From assembly GCF_013343715.1 (NCBI RefSeq), contig NZ_JABUNR010000009.1:62001-126000 (forward strand): 64,000 nucleotides of DNA. Reading direction: 5' to 3'. Made by a program: the position numbers and the translations under genes. This DNA is from Mesobacillus harenae. Its GTDB lineage: Bacteria; Bacillota; Bacilli; Bacillales; Cytobacillaceae. The notes beneath the pieces are model-generated. The model had not been told where the DNA came from. It did not search any database and saw only the letters and a program-made list of their open reading frames with translations. Below, piece by piece: positions 8,197 to 15,786 of the stretch (position 1 is its first letter; each line of letters opens with the position of its first letter).

Positions 8197-8681
8197 CTGG
8201 TATCCACCTTAATCAGCTTTTGTTTATACCACAGATAATATTTGTGATTCAAAAATAAAGACATCATGACGGTGATTAATGTCCAATACCATGTCCACCC
8301 GTGATATTCAACAAGCCTTGTTGACCTTTCAAGTATCACCTCCATGATTGTAAATAAACCTGCAAAACATACATAATAAATAAGTGCCCCATACCTTTTA
8401 ACATTTGGAAAATACAAACTAAAAATAATCGCTACAATAGGAAAAAGAAAAAATTCGAAAGTCAAGCTTGTTCGATTATATTGATTAACACCTTTTAGCA
8501 ATTGAATAGGATATTCAATCCATCCCTTCTCTACTACAAACAAACCAGCTGGCCGAGTAATAACCTGAAGAAATAAACATAGGACCCAGGCTTCCCTTGC
8601 TTTGTTTCTTGGTATTAATGTAAAAACGGCTATGATAGAAATAAGGATAACTCCAATTAAAATCCATCTCTCAAGATTCAT
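8193..8681 (-). CDS. CBO0543 family membrane protein (first of a pair)
   Basis: 162 residues with about five membrane segments and the family-type tail HGWTWYWTLITVMMSLFLNHKYYLWYKQKL. AGAGGGT lies 9 nt before the ATG. It overlaps the next paralogue by 4 nt. Its own start codon overlaps the stop of the small frame at 8678-8869. Function unknown. Confidence 0.8.
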   Translation of the reverse strand: MNLERWILIGVILISIIAVFTLIPRNKAREAWVLCLFLQVITRPAGLFVVEKGWIEYPIQLLKGVNQYNRTSLTFEFFLFPIVAIIFSLYFPNVKRYGALIYYVCFAGLFTIMEVILERSTRLVEYHGWTWYWTLITVMMSLFLNHKYYLWYKQKLIKVDTR

Positions 8682-8869
8682 GAATCATCTACCCTCTTAT
8701 TTAATAGTAAGCTAAAGGTTATTATTAACCACTTCCTTCCGTAGAATTCAAGAATTATTGGTTTCCGTTGACATGATAATGCCAAAAGCGGCCTAATGGA
8801 GCTATTTATCACTTGTAATAAATCTACACTTTTAGTGGAACCAGCAAGAGCGGCTGTCAAAGCAGCCAC
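8678..8869 (-). CDS. Possible small leader gene upstream of the CBO0543 pair
   Basis: A 63-codon frame with GTG start, preceded by a strong GGGAGGAG 10 nt upstream, and ending in an ATGA overlap with the CBO0543 gene. The initiation site and the overlap argue for translation. The peptide (hydrophobic near its end, basic overall) resembles no family I know, so chance is not excluded. Confidence 0.3.
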   Translation of the reverse strand: MAALTAALAGSTKSVDLLQVINSSIRPLLALSCQRKPIILEFYGRKWLIITFSLLLNKRVDDS

Positions 8870-8955
8870 TAACCTTAAACTCCTCCCTTTAGCTTAAGTA
8901 CAGTTCTCATATCTCTAATTGTTACCGGGACAGGAATTTTATCGGGATAAAATAG

Positions 8956-8986
8956 AAACCGACCTCTAATAAAAAAAGGTCGGTTT
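8956..8986 (-). terminator. Terminator of the catechol/quinone operon
   Basis: A 10-bp perfect stem (AAACCGACCT with AGGTCGGTTT) lies 14 bp beyond the stop codon of the QorB-like gene. CTATTTTAT follows on the minus strand. Confidence 0.8.
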
Positions 8987-9000
8987 AAACTAAGTTTATT

Positions 9001-9864
9001 TTAAGAGATCCCTTTAACAATTTGAGTAAGCCCGTCACTAATTGGTGTAGCTGGACGACCAAGAAGTTTTTCAAAATCACTTCTTTCGATTTCAAGTGCA
9101 CCTTGTCTAATACCATCTTGAATTTCAACAAGAAAAGGAATAAGACTATCTGGTACACCTGCACCTCTCATAATGTCAGCATACGTTTCGTCATTAACTT
9201 GTTTCACAGGTACTTCTTTGCCAAGAACTGTGCCAAGTACAGCTGCAAATTCTTCTTGAGTTAATACTTTTCCAGAAAGTTCGTAGACTGTGTTTTTATG
9301 CCCTTCGCCAGATAATACTGCAGCAACAGCATCTGCATAATCTTGTTGTAGTGCCCATCCTACTCTTCCATTTCCTGCTGATGTCACCCAAGGAGCTCCA
9401 GCGAGAACACCTTGAATACTGGGTATTTCATTTTCCAAGTACCAATTGTTTCGTAGGAAAGAATAAGGAATGCCTGTTTTTAAGATTGCTTCTTCTGTGG
9501 CCTTATGAGTAGGAGCAAGGAATAATTTACTTTCCTTTGCGTTTGTAATACTAGTATAAACAATAAAATTTACACCTGCTCGTTCGGCTGCTGAAATTGC
9601 ATTTGTATGCTGACGAATTCTTGTTTCATCATCTCCATCAGTGGAAATGATTAGCAAGCGATCAACACCAGAAAAAGCGGCATCAAGTGTTTCCGGATGA
9701 TCAAAATCACCATATCGTACATCTACACCTCGAGCCCGTAATCCATCTGCTTTTTCAGGGTTACGAACACTAACAGCTAATTGGTTTACTGGTACCATTT
9801 TTAATAAAGTTTCCATAATTTTAGAACCTAATTTTCCTGTTGCTCCTGTAACTAACATTTTCAT
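9001..9864 (-). CDS. NmrA-like SDR, QorB/YtfG-type NAD(P)H:quinone oxidoreductase
   Basis: 287 residues. The N-terminal LVTGATGKLGSKI is an NAD(P)-binding Rossmann motif, and VRNPEKADGLRARGVDVRYGDF and YTSITNAK follow as in E. coli QorB, which reduces quinones using NAD(P)H. The start at 9864 (MKMLVTGATG) follows GGGGGA by 6 nt; a longer frame to 9927 lacks support. Last gene of the operon with CatE, FMN reductase and DoxX, consistent with quinone detoxification in the cytoplasm. Confidence 0.85.
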   Translation of the reverse strand: MKMLVTGATGKLGSKIMETLLKMVPVNQLAVSVRNPEKADGLRARGVDVRYGDFDHPETLDAAFSGVDRLLIISTDGDDETRIRQHTNAISAAERAGVNFIVYTSITNAKESKLFLAPTHKATEEAILKTGIPYSFLRNNWYLENEIPSIQGVLAGAPWVTSAGNGRVGWALQQDYADAVAAVLSGEGHKNTVYELSGKVLTQEEFAAVLGTVLGKEVPVKQVNDETYADIMRGAGVPDSLIPFLVEIQDGIRQGALEIERSDFEKLLGRPATPISDGLTQIVKGIS

Positions 9865-9948
9865 ATCTATTCCCCCGATATAATATTTTAAAAGCCTCCC
9901 TATTGCTGAACTTTCAGGAATTGCCATACCTATTAAATAACGTATTTG

Positions 9949-10380
9949 TTAAGCATTAATTCTTGTACTAGATTTCTCGTTTTTATTTCCAAACAGTTTA
10001 TTATCCAATGCAAGTAGTTGACTACCGCTAATAACTAGGACAGCAGCCATTGCCAATAAAGCTAGGTCTAATTCATAACCTGCTGCTTCAGCACCTATGA
10101 ATCCGATGGGGAATTTAACAGTAAAAATGGCACCTAACAAAACCAAGCCAATTAATGTTGAAATAATTCTAGTGCCAATTCCTAATATCAAGGCAATTCC
10201 ACCAAAAAGTTCAATAAAGGCAACAACATAACCTAAGAAGCCGATAATACCAATACTTTCAAACCATCCTGCTACATTACCAAGTCCCATCTGGAATTTA
10301 GCCATACCATGGAATAAAAACGTTACTCCTAAAAATACGCGAATAATTAATAAGCTCACTTCATATTTTTGTACCATCAT
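9949..10380 (-). CDS. catD: DoxX family membrane protein, CatD-like
   Basis: 143 residues with four membrane segments (about 8-28, 48-68, 76-96 and 104-122) and the DoxX signature FLFHGMAKFQMG. B. subtilis CatD (YfiD) is a DoxX protein encoded with the catechol dioxygenase CatE; here the same pair occurs in one operon, but separated by an FMN reductase gene. AAGGAG precedes the ATG. The exact redox partner is unknown. The symbol rests on context as much as on sequence. Confidence 0.7.
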   Translation of the reverse strand: MMVQKYEVSLLIIRVFLGVTFLFHGMAKFQMGLGNVAGWFESIGIIGFLGYVVAFIELFGGIALILGIGTRIISTLIGLVLLGAIFTVKFPIGFIGAEAAGYELDLALLAMAAVLVISGSQLLALDNKLFGNKNEKSSTRINA

Positions 10381-10426
10381 TCATTCTCCTTTATGATTAA
10401 AAATTTTATTCTTACTAGTTTGTTCT

Positions 10427-10975
10427 TTATCTTAAGGTTTTTAATGCACTGCTCCATGCAACAACTTCCTCAAGCATGGAATTAACATTATTTAGATGTA
10501 AATCTTGTGGACTAAACTCCGTTCCATTTTTAAAGTCTGTAAATAAACTTAAGGTTGGGTGTGTTCGAACATCCGCCACTTTTAGTTCGGCAAGTATTCC
10601 TCGAAGATGTTCAGCGGCACGAGCTCCACCAGTTGATCCATAACTTACAATACCAGCCGCTTTGTCGTACCAAACTTCACGTGCTGAATCAATGGCATTT
10701 TTCAATGCACCAGTAATGCTGTGATTGTACTCTTGTACGATGAACACAAATCCATCAAAGTTAGCAAGTTTTTCATTCCAAGCTGCAATTCCAGATTCTG
10801 ACCCGTCAGTTGTTCCTAAAAACGGTAAGTCAAAATCAACAATATCCACTATTTCATAATTTGCATCTCCACGTTGATTAGCAATTTCTTTTACCCATTC
10901 TCCTACTTGTGGACTCACTCTCCCTTGGCGTGTGCTTCCTAAGATAATGCCTATATTTAGCTTTTCATTTGTCAT
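10427..10975 (-). CDS. NAD(P)H-dependent FMN reductase
   Basis: 182 residues of flavodoxin-like fold. GSTRQGRVSPQVGEWV near the N-terminus binds the FMN phosphate, and EYNHSITGALKNAIDSA and SYGSTGGARAAEHLR are family hallmarks. It reduces FMN, azo compounds or quinones with NAD(P)H. The start at 10975 has GGAGG 8 nt upstream. An in-frame ATG 17 codons earlier also has a GGTGGGGG site, so a longer form is possible. Next to the remnant of a luciferase-like monooxygenase gene, whose reduced-flavin supplier it may have been. Confidence 0.85.
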   Translation of the reverse strand: MTNEKLNIGIILGSTRQGRVSPQVGEWVKEIANQRGDANYEIVDIVDFDLPFLGTTDGSESGIAAWNEKLANFDGFVFIVQEYNHSITGALKNAIDSAREVWYDKAAGIVSYGSTGGARAAEHLRGILAELKVADVRTHPTLSLFTDFKNGTEFSPQDLHLNNVNSMLEEVVAWSSALKTLR

Positions 10976-11081
10976 TGTTACTTCCTCCTTATCTAAATTC
11001 CGAAAAAATTTATCAAAAAAGCCCATTTTTCCCCCACCTTGTTTATTGTTGAATAAGTAATATATTAATAGATTAAATACT

Positions 11082-11270
11082 TCACTTAGCTGTTTCTTTA
11101 CAATTGGCAATCCTCACGTCTAGTCCTGTTTCATCTGTAAGTTTGGCTGCCCAATCATTTCCTTCATTCTTTCTCCTCACATGTTTTTCCCCTGTAACCG
11201 TATACAATCCTAAATCTCCAAGTGTATAAATACCAAGTTCAATCCCTGACTTTTTAATACTCTCTTTCAT
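11082..11270 (-). pseudogene. Remnant of a luciferase-like (LLM) flavin monooxygenase gene
   Basis: The 62-codon frame carries SGIELGIYTLGDLG and AAKLTDETGLDV, which match the first strand and first helix of LLM-class flavin oxidoreductases of about 330-350 residues. The rest is missing, and the frame ends in unrelated sequence overlapping the region before the FMN reductase. It lies between catE and the FMN reductase gene, a natural place for a flavin-dependent monooxygenase. The family call is by eye on a short segment. Confidence 0.5.
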
Positions 11271-11300
11271 ACGCCTCGTAATATTTATCCCCTAGCTATT

Positions 11301-12149
11301 TTAGACTATTAAACGAATACGATTTCCTGATGGATCTGTAGTAAAGACAAAACCATTTTCTTCTGAAATGAATGCCCCAATTGCCTTCAACTGTGCAATA
11401 ATTTTATTTTTCTTGTCCTCACTTAAAAGCATTAGGGTAAATGATTCCAACCCTGCACTATTAGGAGGCGGTGAAGCTGTACCGACGCCATTCCAAGTAT
11501 TTAAGCCAATATGATGATGGTATTTACCATCGGAAATAAAAAGTGCCTGTGTGCCATATCGGTTAACAATTTCAAATCCAAGTCCCTTGATATAAAACTC
11601 TTCAGTTTTTTTCAGTTCCGATACATGTAAATGGATATGCCCCATGACCGTTTCAGATGGTAGACCTTTCCAAGACTGCTGTTTCCCGTAAGATAGGAGG
11701 TCAGCGAAGTTTAAGGGATCAACTGTCATTTCAACCTCACCCTTATTCCAATTCCACTCGGAAGGATCACGGTCCACATAGATTTCAATTCCATTTCCAT
11801 CTGGATCTGATAAATAAAGAGCCTCACTGACTAGATGATCGGAAGAACCTAATTGCACTCCAATTTCCACAAAGTGCTGCACTATTTTAGCTAAATCAGA
11901 TCTTCTAGGTAGTAGTAGTGCAAAGTGATATAACCCCGTCGTTCTTCCTTTCTTTGGAACAACATCATCTGGTTGTTCCATTGATAGCAAAGTAGTTTTT
12001 CCATCCGCAGTTAAGTTAGCGGTTCTTTCCGATTGTTCCAACACCTTAAAGCCGATGACTTCTTTATAGAATGCGATAGAACGTTCGATGTTTTGTACTT
12101 TTAGGTTTACTTGACCTACAAATGTAATAGGTTCACGATGCAAATTCAT
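11301..12149 (-). CDS. catE: Ring-cleaving extradiol dioxygenase, CatE-like (VOC)
   Basis: 282 residues, the length of B. subtilis CatE (catechol 2,3-dioxygenase, YfiE). Two VOC modules: residues 10-130 (GQVNLKVQNIERSIAFYKE to DPDGNGIEIYVDR) and 165-282 (MGHIHLHVSELKKTEEFYI, HHHIGLNTW, TDPSGNRIRLIV). The iron-ligand His of the second half (GHIHLH), the GKYHHHIGLNTW stretch and an acidic ligand position are in place. It opens catechol rings with Fe(II) and O2. GGAGGTG precedes the ATG. First gene of the detoxification operon, behind the operator region at 12186-12246. Confidence 0.85.
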   Translation of the reverse strand: MNLHREPITFVGQVNLKVQNIERSIAFYKEVIGFKVLEQSERTANLTADGKTTLLSMEQPDDVVPKKGRTTGLYHFALLLPRRSDLAKIVQHFVEIGVQLGSSDHLVSEALYLSDPDGNGIEIYVDRDPSEWNWNKGEVEMTVDPLNFADLLSYGKQQSWKGLPSETVMGHIHLHVSELKKTEEFYIKGLGFEIVNRYGTQALFISDGKYHHHIGLNTWNGVGTASPPPNSAGLESFTLMLLSEDKKNKIIAQLKAIGAFISEENGFVFTTDPSGNRIRLIV

Positions 12150-12185
12150 TTTTCGTCACCTCCAATCGATCTTATAAAATAAATA

Positions 12186-12246
12186 TAAGTTAGTTACTTT
12201 ATGTAAGTTAGTATATTATCGTGTATAACGATAGTCAAGTAACTAA
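12186..12246. promoter_or_regulatory. Operator region of the catE operon, YodB/CatR-like repeats
   Basis: TAAGTTAGT occurs twice as a direct repeat (12186-12194, 12204-12212). TTAGTTACTT (12190-12199) recurs inverted as AAGTAACTAA (12237-12246). Between them is TATCGT-GTATA-ACGATA (12217-12233). Repeated TTACT/AGTAA half sites are the kind bound by the DUF24/HxlR repressors YodB and CatR in B. subtilis. The region lies between catE and the decayed HxlR gene. Confidence 0.55.
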
Positions 12247-12284
12247 CATACAAAAAATAAATTAATGTTAATACAAGTAAGGAA

Positions 12285-12510
12285 TTGATTTCATTCGGTA
12301 AGTCGATTTGCTCTAAATTTGAAAATGTCAAAGGTGGACGGGTTTCATCAGTTACCCGCTTCTGTCTGGATCTCAACGTTTTTGTGAGATTGAATAAAAG
12401 TGGTAGATTTCTACCCGAACGGTTAAAGGATTTGGAGAGCGAAGGAATTGAAAAACGGGATGTATAACCAACAGAGGAGCAATATTAGTTGGTGAAAGGG
12501 AGAAAAGTTA
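12285..12510 (+). pseudogene. Decayed HxlR/DUF24-type (YodB/CatR-like) repressor gene
   Basis: Pieces of a winged-helix HxlR protein can be read in successive frames: ICSKFEN (12309 on; MCPKFES-like start), KVDGFHQL (like KWTGLIIHQL), SGSQRFCEIE (like MDGPKRFKEI) and SGRFLPERLKDLESEGIEKR (strong match to the recognition and wing segment), then DV followed by TAA where Tyr is expected in the DVYP motif. At least two frameshifts and one stop make it non-functional. It is divergent from catE and shares its operator, so it was probably the local repressor. Confidence 0.6.
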
Positions 12511-12540
12511 TATTACATTAAAAATTAATTCATTGAATTT

Positions 12541-12753
12541 ATGATAGAGGAAGTCTGTTTGAAATTAAAAGCTGATAACGAAATAAGTTTGGTTAAATCA
12601 AAGATTAAAAACTTGGACATAACATCAATATTTTTTGATACAGAAAGTACGCGTTACACGGTGCATTAATCTATTAGAAGTGATAATTTGTTGTATGTAT
12701 TTGAAAATCGTCCTTCTATTAAACAAAACCTTTTGAATAGATTAAGTGAATAA
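12541..12753 (+). pseudogene. Short frame with an internal stop, unknown
   Basis: From ATG 12541 the frame runs 42 codons to TAA (12667-12669) and continues in the same frame for 27 more sense codons to TAA at 12751. Both halves look protein-like (LVKSKIKNLDITSIFFD; VFENRPSIKQNLLNRLSE). There is no ribosome-binding site and no recognised family. It could be gene debris connected with the adjacent decayed regulator. Confidence 0.25.
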
Positions 12754-13098
12754 TTTCACAAGTTTTTTTAAATGAAAGGCACATTCTAAACTAGATAAAT
12801 ATCGGACTTCACTCTCACTATTTTGCTTCTTTTTTGGTATTTGTTTTAACTTTCAATTTTTAATACCTTTTTAACAAGAAGAGCAGTCTCTATAATAGGA
12901 CTAAAGAAATAACCCTTCCCCCCTGTAAATTAAGGAGGGGGGTTATAATTACCCCTAGAGAGAGTATTCAGCCAGTTAAAAAAATTCATTAAGTAAACGA
13001 ATGTGACAGATAACCACTCCAGTGACTACGCAATAGAGTGGCTCCCATTTACAATAATTCTAATGATGTAACCCCCGAACAGAGCTCAATCAACCTCT
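12754..13098. other. Gene-free stretch between the catechol and sugar operons
   Basis: Holds one terminator-like hairpin (12918-12942: CCCCCCT and AGGGGGG, 11-nt loop, then TTATAATTA). I see no gene, and no clear terminator for the minus-strand sugar operon that ends at 13099. Confidence 0.45.
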
Positions 13099-13899
13099 TT
13101 ACAACTCTTCCCTATTATTTACATGTAATCCAGGTTTTAACATTTGGGTTAACCCGGAATCTATAGAAAGCTCTTGTCCGCTTATTCCTTTTGCGAGTGT
13201 ACTGGCTAAGAACAGGCAGGTGAAGGCGATTTCGTCTGGTTGGATGAACCTTTTCTGTGGGACATGTTCCAATATCGTTTTCTCTGCTTTCTCTGCCGGC
13301 AAATTGTGAAGTTCAGCTATCGTCTGGATTAACCCTTCTTTCATTGGTGTATCCACCCATCCAGGGCATAGTGCATTAACAGTTATACCTTCTGAAGCAA
13401 GTTCCAACGCCCATACTTTTGTTAAATTAGAAACGGCCGCTTTAGTTGAGGAATAAAGGCTATACGTTTCCAGTCCGATTTTTGCAGTCATTGATGATAG
13501 ATTTATAATTCTGCCTCTTGTTGACCTTTTTATTTTCGGCAGCAAGTGTTTACTGGCCAGCATGGTTCCCTTTACATTAATATCGTAGATCCGATCCCAG
13601 TCCTCTAGTTGGACATCCTTTAACTGGCTTTTAATGATGATCCCTGCATTGTTCACGAGCACATCTACCTTTTCAGGAATATGCTTTAAAGCTTGCAGGA
13701 TTGAGTCTTCTGCTGAGATATCTGTTTTACAAAATAGATACTGGCTTGGATTGGCCACCGAAATGAGATGGGCTTCCTCGGATTCTTGTACGTCCCAATT
13801 GATTACATTGGCTCCATTGGCAAGAAACGCTTTACTGATTGCCATGCCAATTCCGCTGCTGCCACCGGTTATTACAACTGTAAGGTCCTTCACATCCAA
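13099..13899 (-). CDS. Short-chain dehydrogenase/reductase of the sugar operon
   Basis: 266 residues, classical SDR: TGGSSGIGMA (cofactor, about residues 11-20), NNAG, the Ser in INLSSMTAKIG and the YSLYSSTKA motif giving the catalytic Tyr and Lys, and CPGWVDTPM after the active site. It should oxidise or reduce a sugar, polyol or hydroxy acid with NAD(P). The first plausible codon is TTG 13899, with GGAGGGG unusually far (15 nt) upstream. Last gene of the operon, 62 nt after the second permease. Confidence 0.85.
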   Translation of the reverse strand: MDVKDLTVVITGGSSGIGMAISKAFLANGANVINWDVQESEEAHLISVANPSQYLFCKTDISAEDSILQALKHIPEKVDVLVNNAGIIIKSQLKDVQLEDWDRIYDINVKGTMLASKHLLPKIKRSTRGRIINLSSMTAKIGLETYSLYSSTKAAVSNLTKVWALELASEGITVNALCPGWVDTPMKEGLIQTIAELHNLPAEKAEKTILEHVPQKRFIQPDEIAFTCLFLASTLAKGISGQELSIDSGLTQMLKPGLHVNNREEL

Positions 13900-13961
13900 T
13901 TCAAACGTAGAAATCCCCTCCCTCTAAGCTGCGTTCTTTCTTTTAATTATTAGCTGCAAGC

Positions 13962-14795
13962 CTATCCTTTTACCGCACCGGAGGTTAAGCCCTTTACAAA
14001 ATATTTGGTCACGAAGGAAAATAGGATGACCATTGGAACGATGATCATCGCAGCTCCTGCCAGCAGTTCGCCCCGCTGCAGGGAAGTCGACTCCTTTATA
14101 CCAGCAAGCCCGATGGGAATCGTTTTATTCGTTTCAGAAGAAACAAGCATTAAGCCAAATGTATAATCAGTGAAGGAGACGATAAAGGAAAACACGCCTA
14201 CACTAATAATTCCAGGGATAATCAATGGAACGATGACCCGGTATAATGCTTGAAACCGGCTAGCTCCATCCATCCAAGCGCTCTCTTCTAATTCAAAGGG
14301 GATCGTTTTAAAGAAACTATTTAGCATCCAGACTCCAAAGGGTAAAGTAAGTGCAATATGCGCTATAGTTAGACCTGTCAATGAATCTTCTATCCCAAAC
14401 GAAATGAAAATACCTAACAAAGGAATGGCCAATAACATTTGCGGGAGCATGTATCCAATTAACATACTATTTAACAGTAAACTCTTACCCCTAAACCGAA
14501 ACCGGGTCAGGACATAGGCAATTAAACTTGAAAAGATGATCGTAACGATTGTTGTAGCACCAGCAACAATAAAGCTATTTTTATAATACAAAGGGAAATT
14601 CGTTTCATTCCATATGTTAATAAAATAGGTCAAGTCGAAAGCAGTTGGCCACAATGCTGTGCTATGTGTAAAAAATCCATCTCCACCCCGTAAAGGTGAG
14701 ATCGTAATCCAATAAATCGGAAAAAATGAATAAATGAAAACAGTAATTGCGAGAATGTACAGGGTAATTTTTCCACGAAGGCTTTTTCTCAACAT
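13962..14795 (-). CDS. Carbohydrate ABC transporter permease, MalG/UgpE type
   Basis: 277 residues with six membrane segments. The EAA loop reads ESAWMDGASRFQALYRVIVPLIIPG (about residues 187-211) and contacts the ATPase. Partner of the permease at 14836 and the binding protein at 15787. No ATPase gene is in this operon, so a shared ATPase such as MsmX, as known for several B. subtilis sugar importers, is likely. AAGGAG precedes the ATG. Confidence 0.9.
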   Translation of the reverse strand: MLRKSLRGKITLYILAITVFIYSFFPIYWITISPLRGGDGFFTHSTALWPTAFDLTYFINIWNETNFPLYYKNSFIVAGATTIVTIIFSSLIAYVLTRFRFRGKSLLLNSMLIGYMLPQMLLAIPLLGIFISFGIEDSLTGLTIAHIALTLPFGVWMLNSFFKTIPFELEESAWMDGASRFQALYRVIVPLIIPGIISVGVFSFIVSFTDYTFGLMLVSSETNKTIPIGLAGIKESTSLQRGELLAGAAMIIVPMVILFSFVTKYFVKGLTSGAVKG

Positions 14796-14835
14796 TTACA
14801 TCTCCTTACATAGAAATTCCTTATCAGGCCATCGA

Positions 14836-15732
14836 TTATCCATTCTCTTTCACCTTTGTTGGACTGGTGACTTTCAAGTAGATAAACATCACGATCATCA
14901 TGATAATGGCAGAAGAAATCGCCACTGTGGCTCCATATCCAACTTGATTAAGTTTAAAAGTTTTTATATAAATGTAGATTGGCAATGTTTCGGTCCTTTC
15001 GAGCGGACCTCCGCCTGTCAGCAGCCACATGAGGTCAAACTTGTTGAACATCCAGATTCCCCGCAAAAGTACGATTGTAATTAGCAGGTCTTTTAACATT
15101 GGCATGGTAATATACCAAAATTGCTGCCAGCTATTTCCGCCGTCTAATGTTGCACTTTCATATAAATCATGCGAAATCGTTTGCAATCCTGAAAGGAAAA
15201 CGAGTGTGACAAATGGAGTCCATGTCCATACTGACAGCATGATCGCTGTGAACATCGCCAAATCAATGGAGACAAATTGAATTTTCTCTAAACCTATCGA
15301 ACTGATAAACTGATTAACTACGCCGAAGTTCGTATCAAGAATCCATTCCCAGCCAATCGTTACAACGATAACCGGAATGATATAAGGAACGACCGAGATT
15401 CCCCGTAGAAAGTCTCGCCCTTTAAACTGTTGGTTTAGAACTAGAGCAATCACGATTCCAACAATAATCTGCAATGAGACTGAACCAAAAGCATAGACAA
15501 ATGTTTGCCAAACATCACGCCAGAACCGGGAATCCTGCAATAACACCAGATAATTATTCAATCCAACAAAGGTTGGCTGCCCAACAAAGCTTCTTGCTTC
15601 ATAAAAGCTGTAACTTACCGCAAAGCCAGAAGGAATTACGATTACCAGGCCAAATATGAGCAGCCCAGGGATTAAGAACAATAACACTAAAGGTAAATCT
15701 TTTCTTGTCACCTTTCTTTCGATGGGAACCAC
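14836..15732 (-). CDS. Carbohydrate ABC transporter permease, MalF/UgpA type
   Basis: About 298 residues with six membrane segments and the EAA loop LYESATLDGGNSWQQFWYITMPML (about 190-213). Forms the heterodimeric channel with the next gene product. The start is uncertain: AGGCGGTGG overlaps the GTG at 15732 and sits 5 nt before an ATC codon, a rare start; the next GTG (15711) is 17 nt away. A hairpin separates it from the solute-binding protein gene. Confidence 0.9.
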   Translation of the reverse strand: MVPIERKVTRKDLPLVLLFLIPGLLIFGLVIVIPSGFAVSYSFYEARSFVGQPTFVGLNNYLVLLQDSRFWRDVWQTFVYAFGSVSLQIIVGIVIALVLNQQFKGRDFLRGISVVPYIIPVIVVTIGWEWILDTNFGVVNQFISSIGLEKIQFVSIDLAMFTAIMLSVWTWTPFVTLVFLSGLQTISHDLYESATLDGGNSWQQFWYITMPMLKDLLITIVLLRGIWMFNKFDLMWLLTGGGPLERTETLPIYIYIKTFKLNQVGYGATVAISSAIIMMIVMFIYLKVTSPTKVKENG

Positions 15733-15753
15733 CGCCTAATCTATTAGAAGCCA

Positions 15754-15773
15754 GGCATACATCTCTGTATGCC
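15754..15773 (-). promoter_or_regulatory. Intra-operon hairpin after the solute-binding protein gene
   Basis: GGCATACA-TCTC-TGTATGCC is an 8-bp perfect stem with a 4-nt loop, 13 bp beyond the binding-protein stop codon and before the permease gene, without a T-run. Such hairpins protect upstream mRNA or attenuate downstream expression, keeping binding protein in excess of permease, as described for malE-malF in E. coli. Confidence 0.55.
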
Positions 15774-15786
15774 CGGTTTTCTTTAG

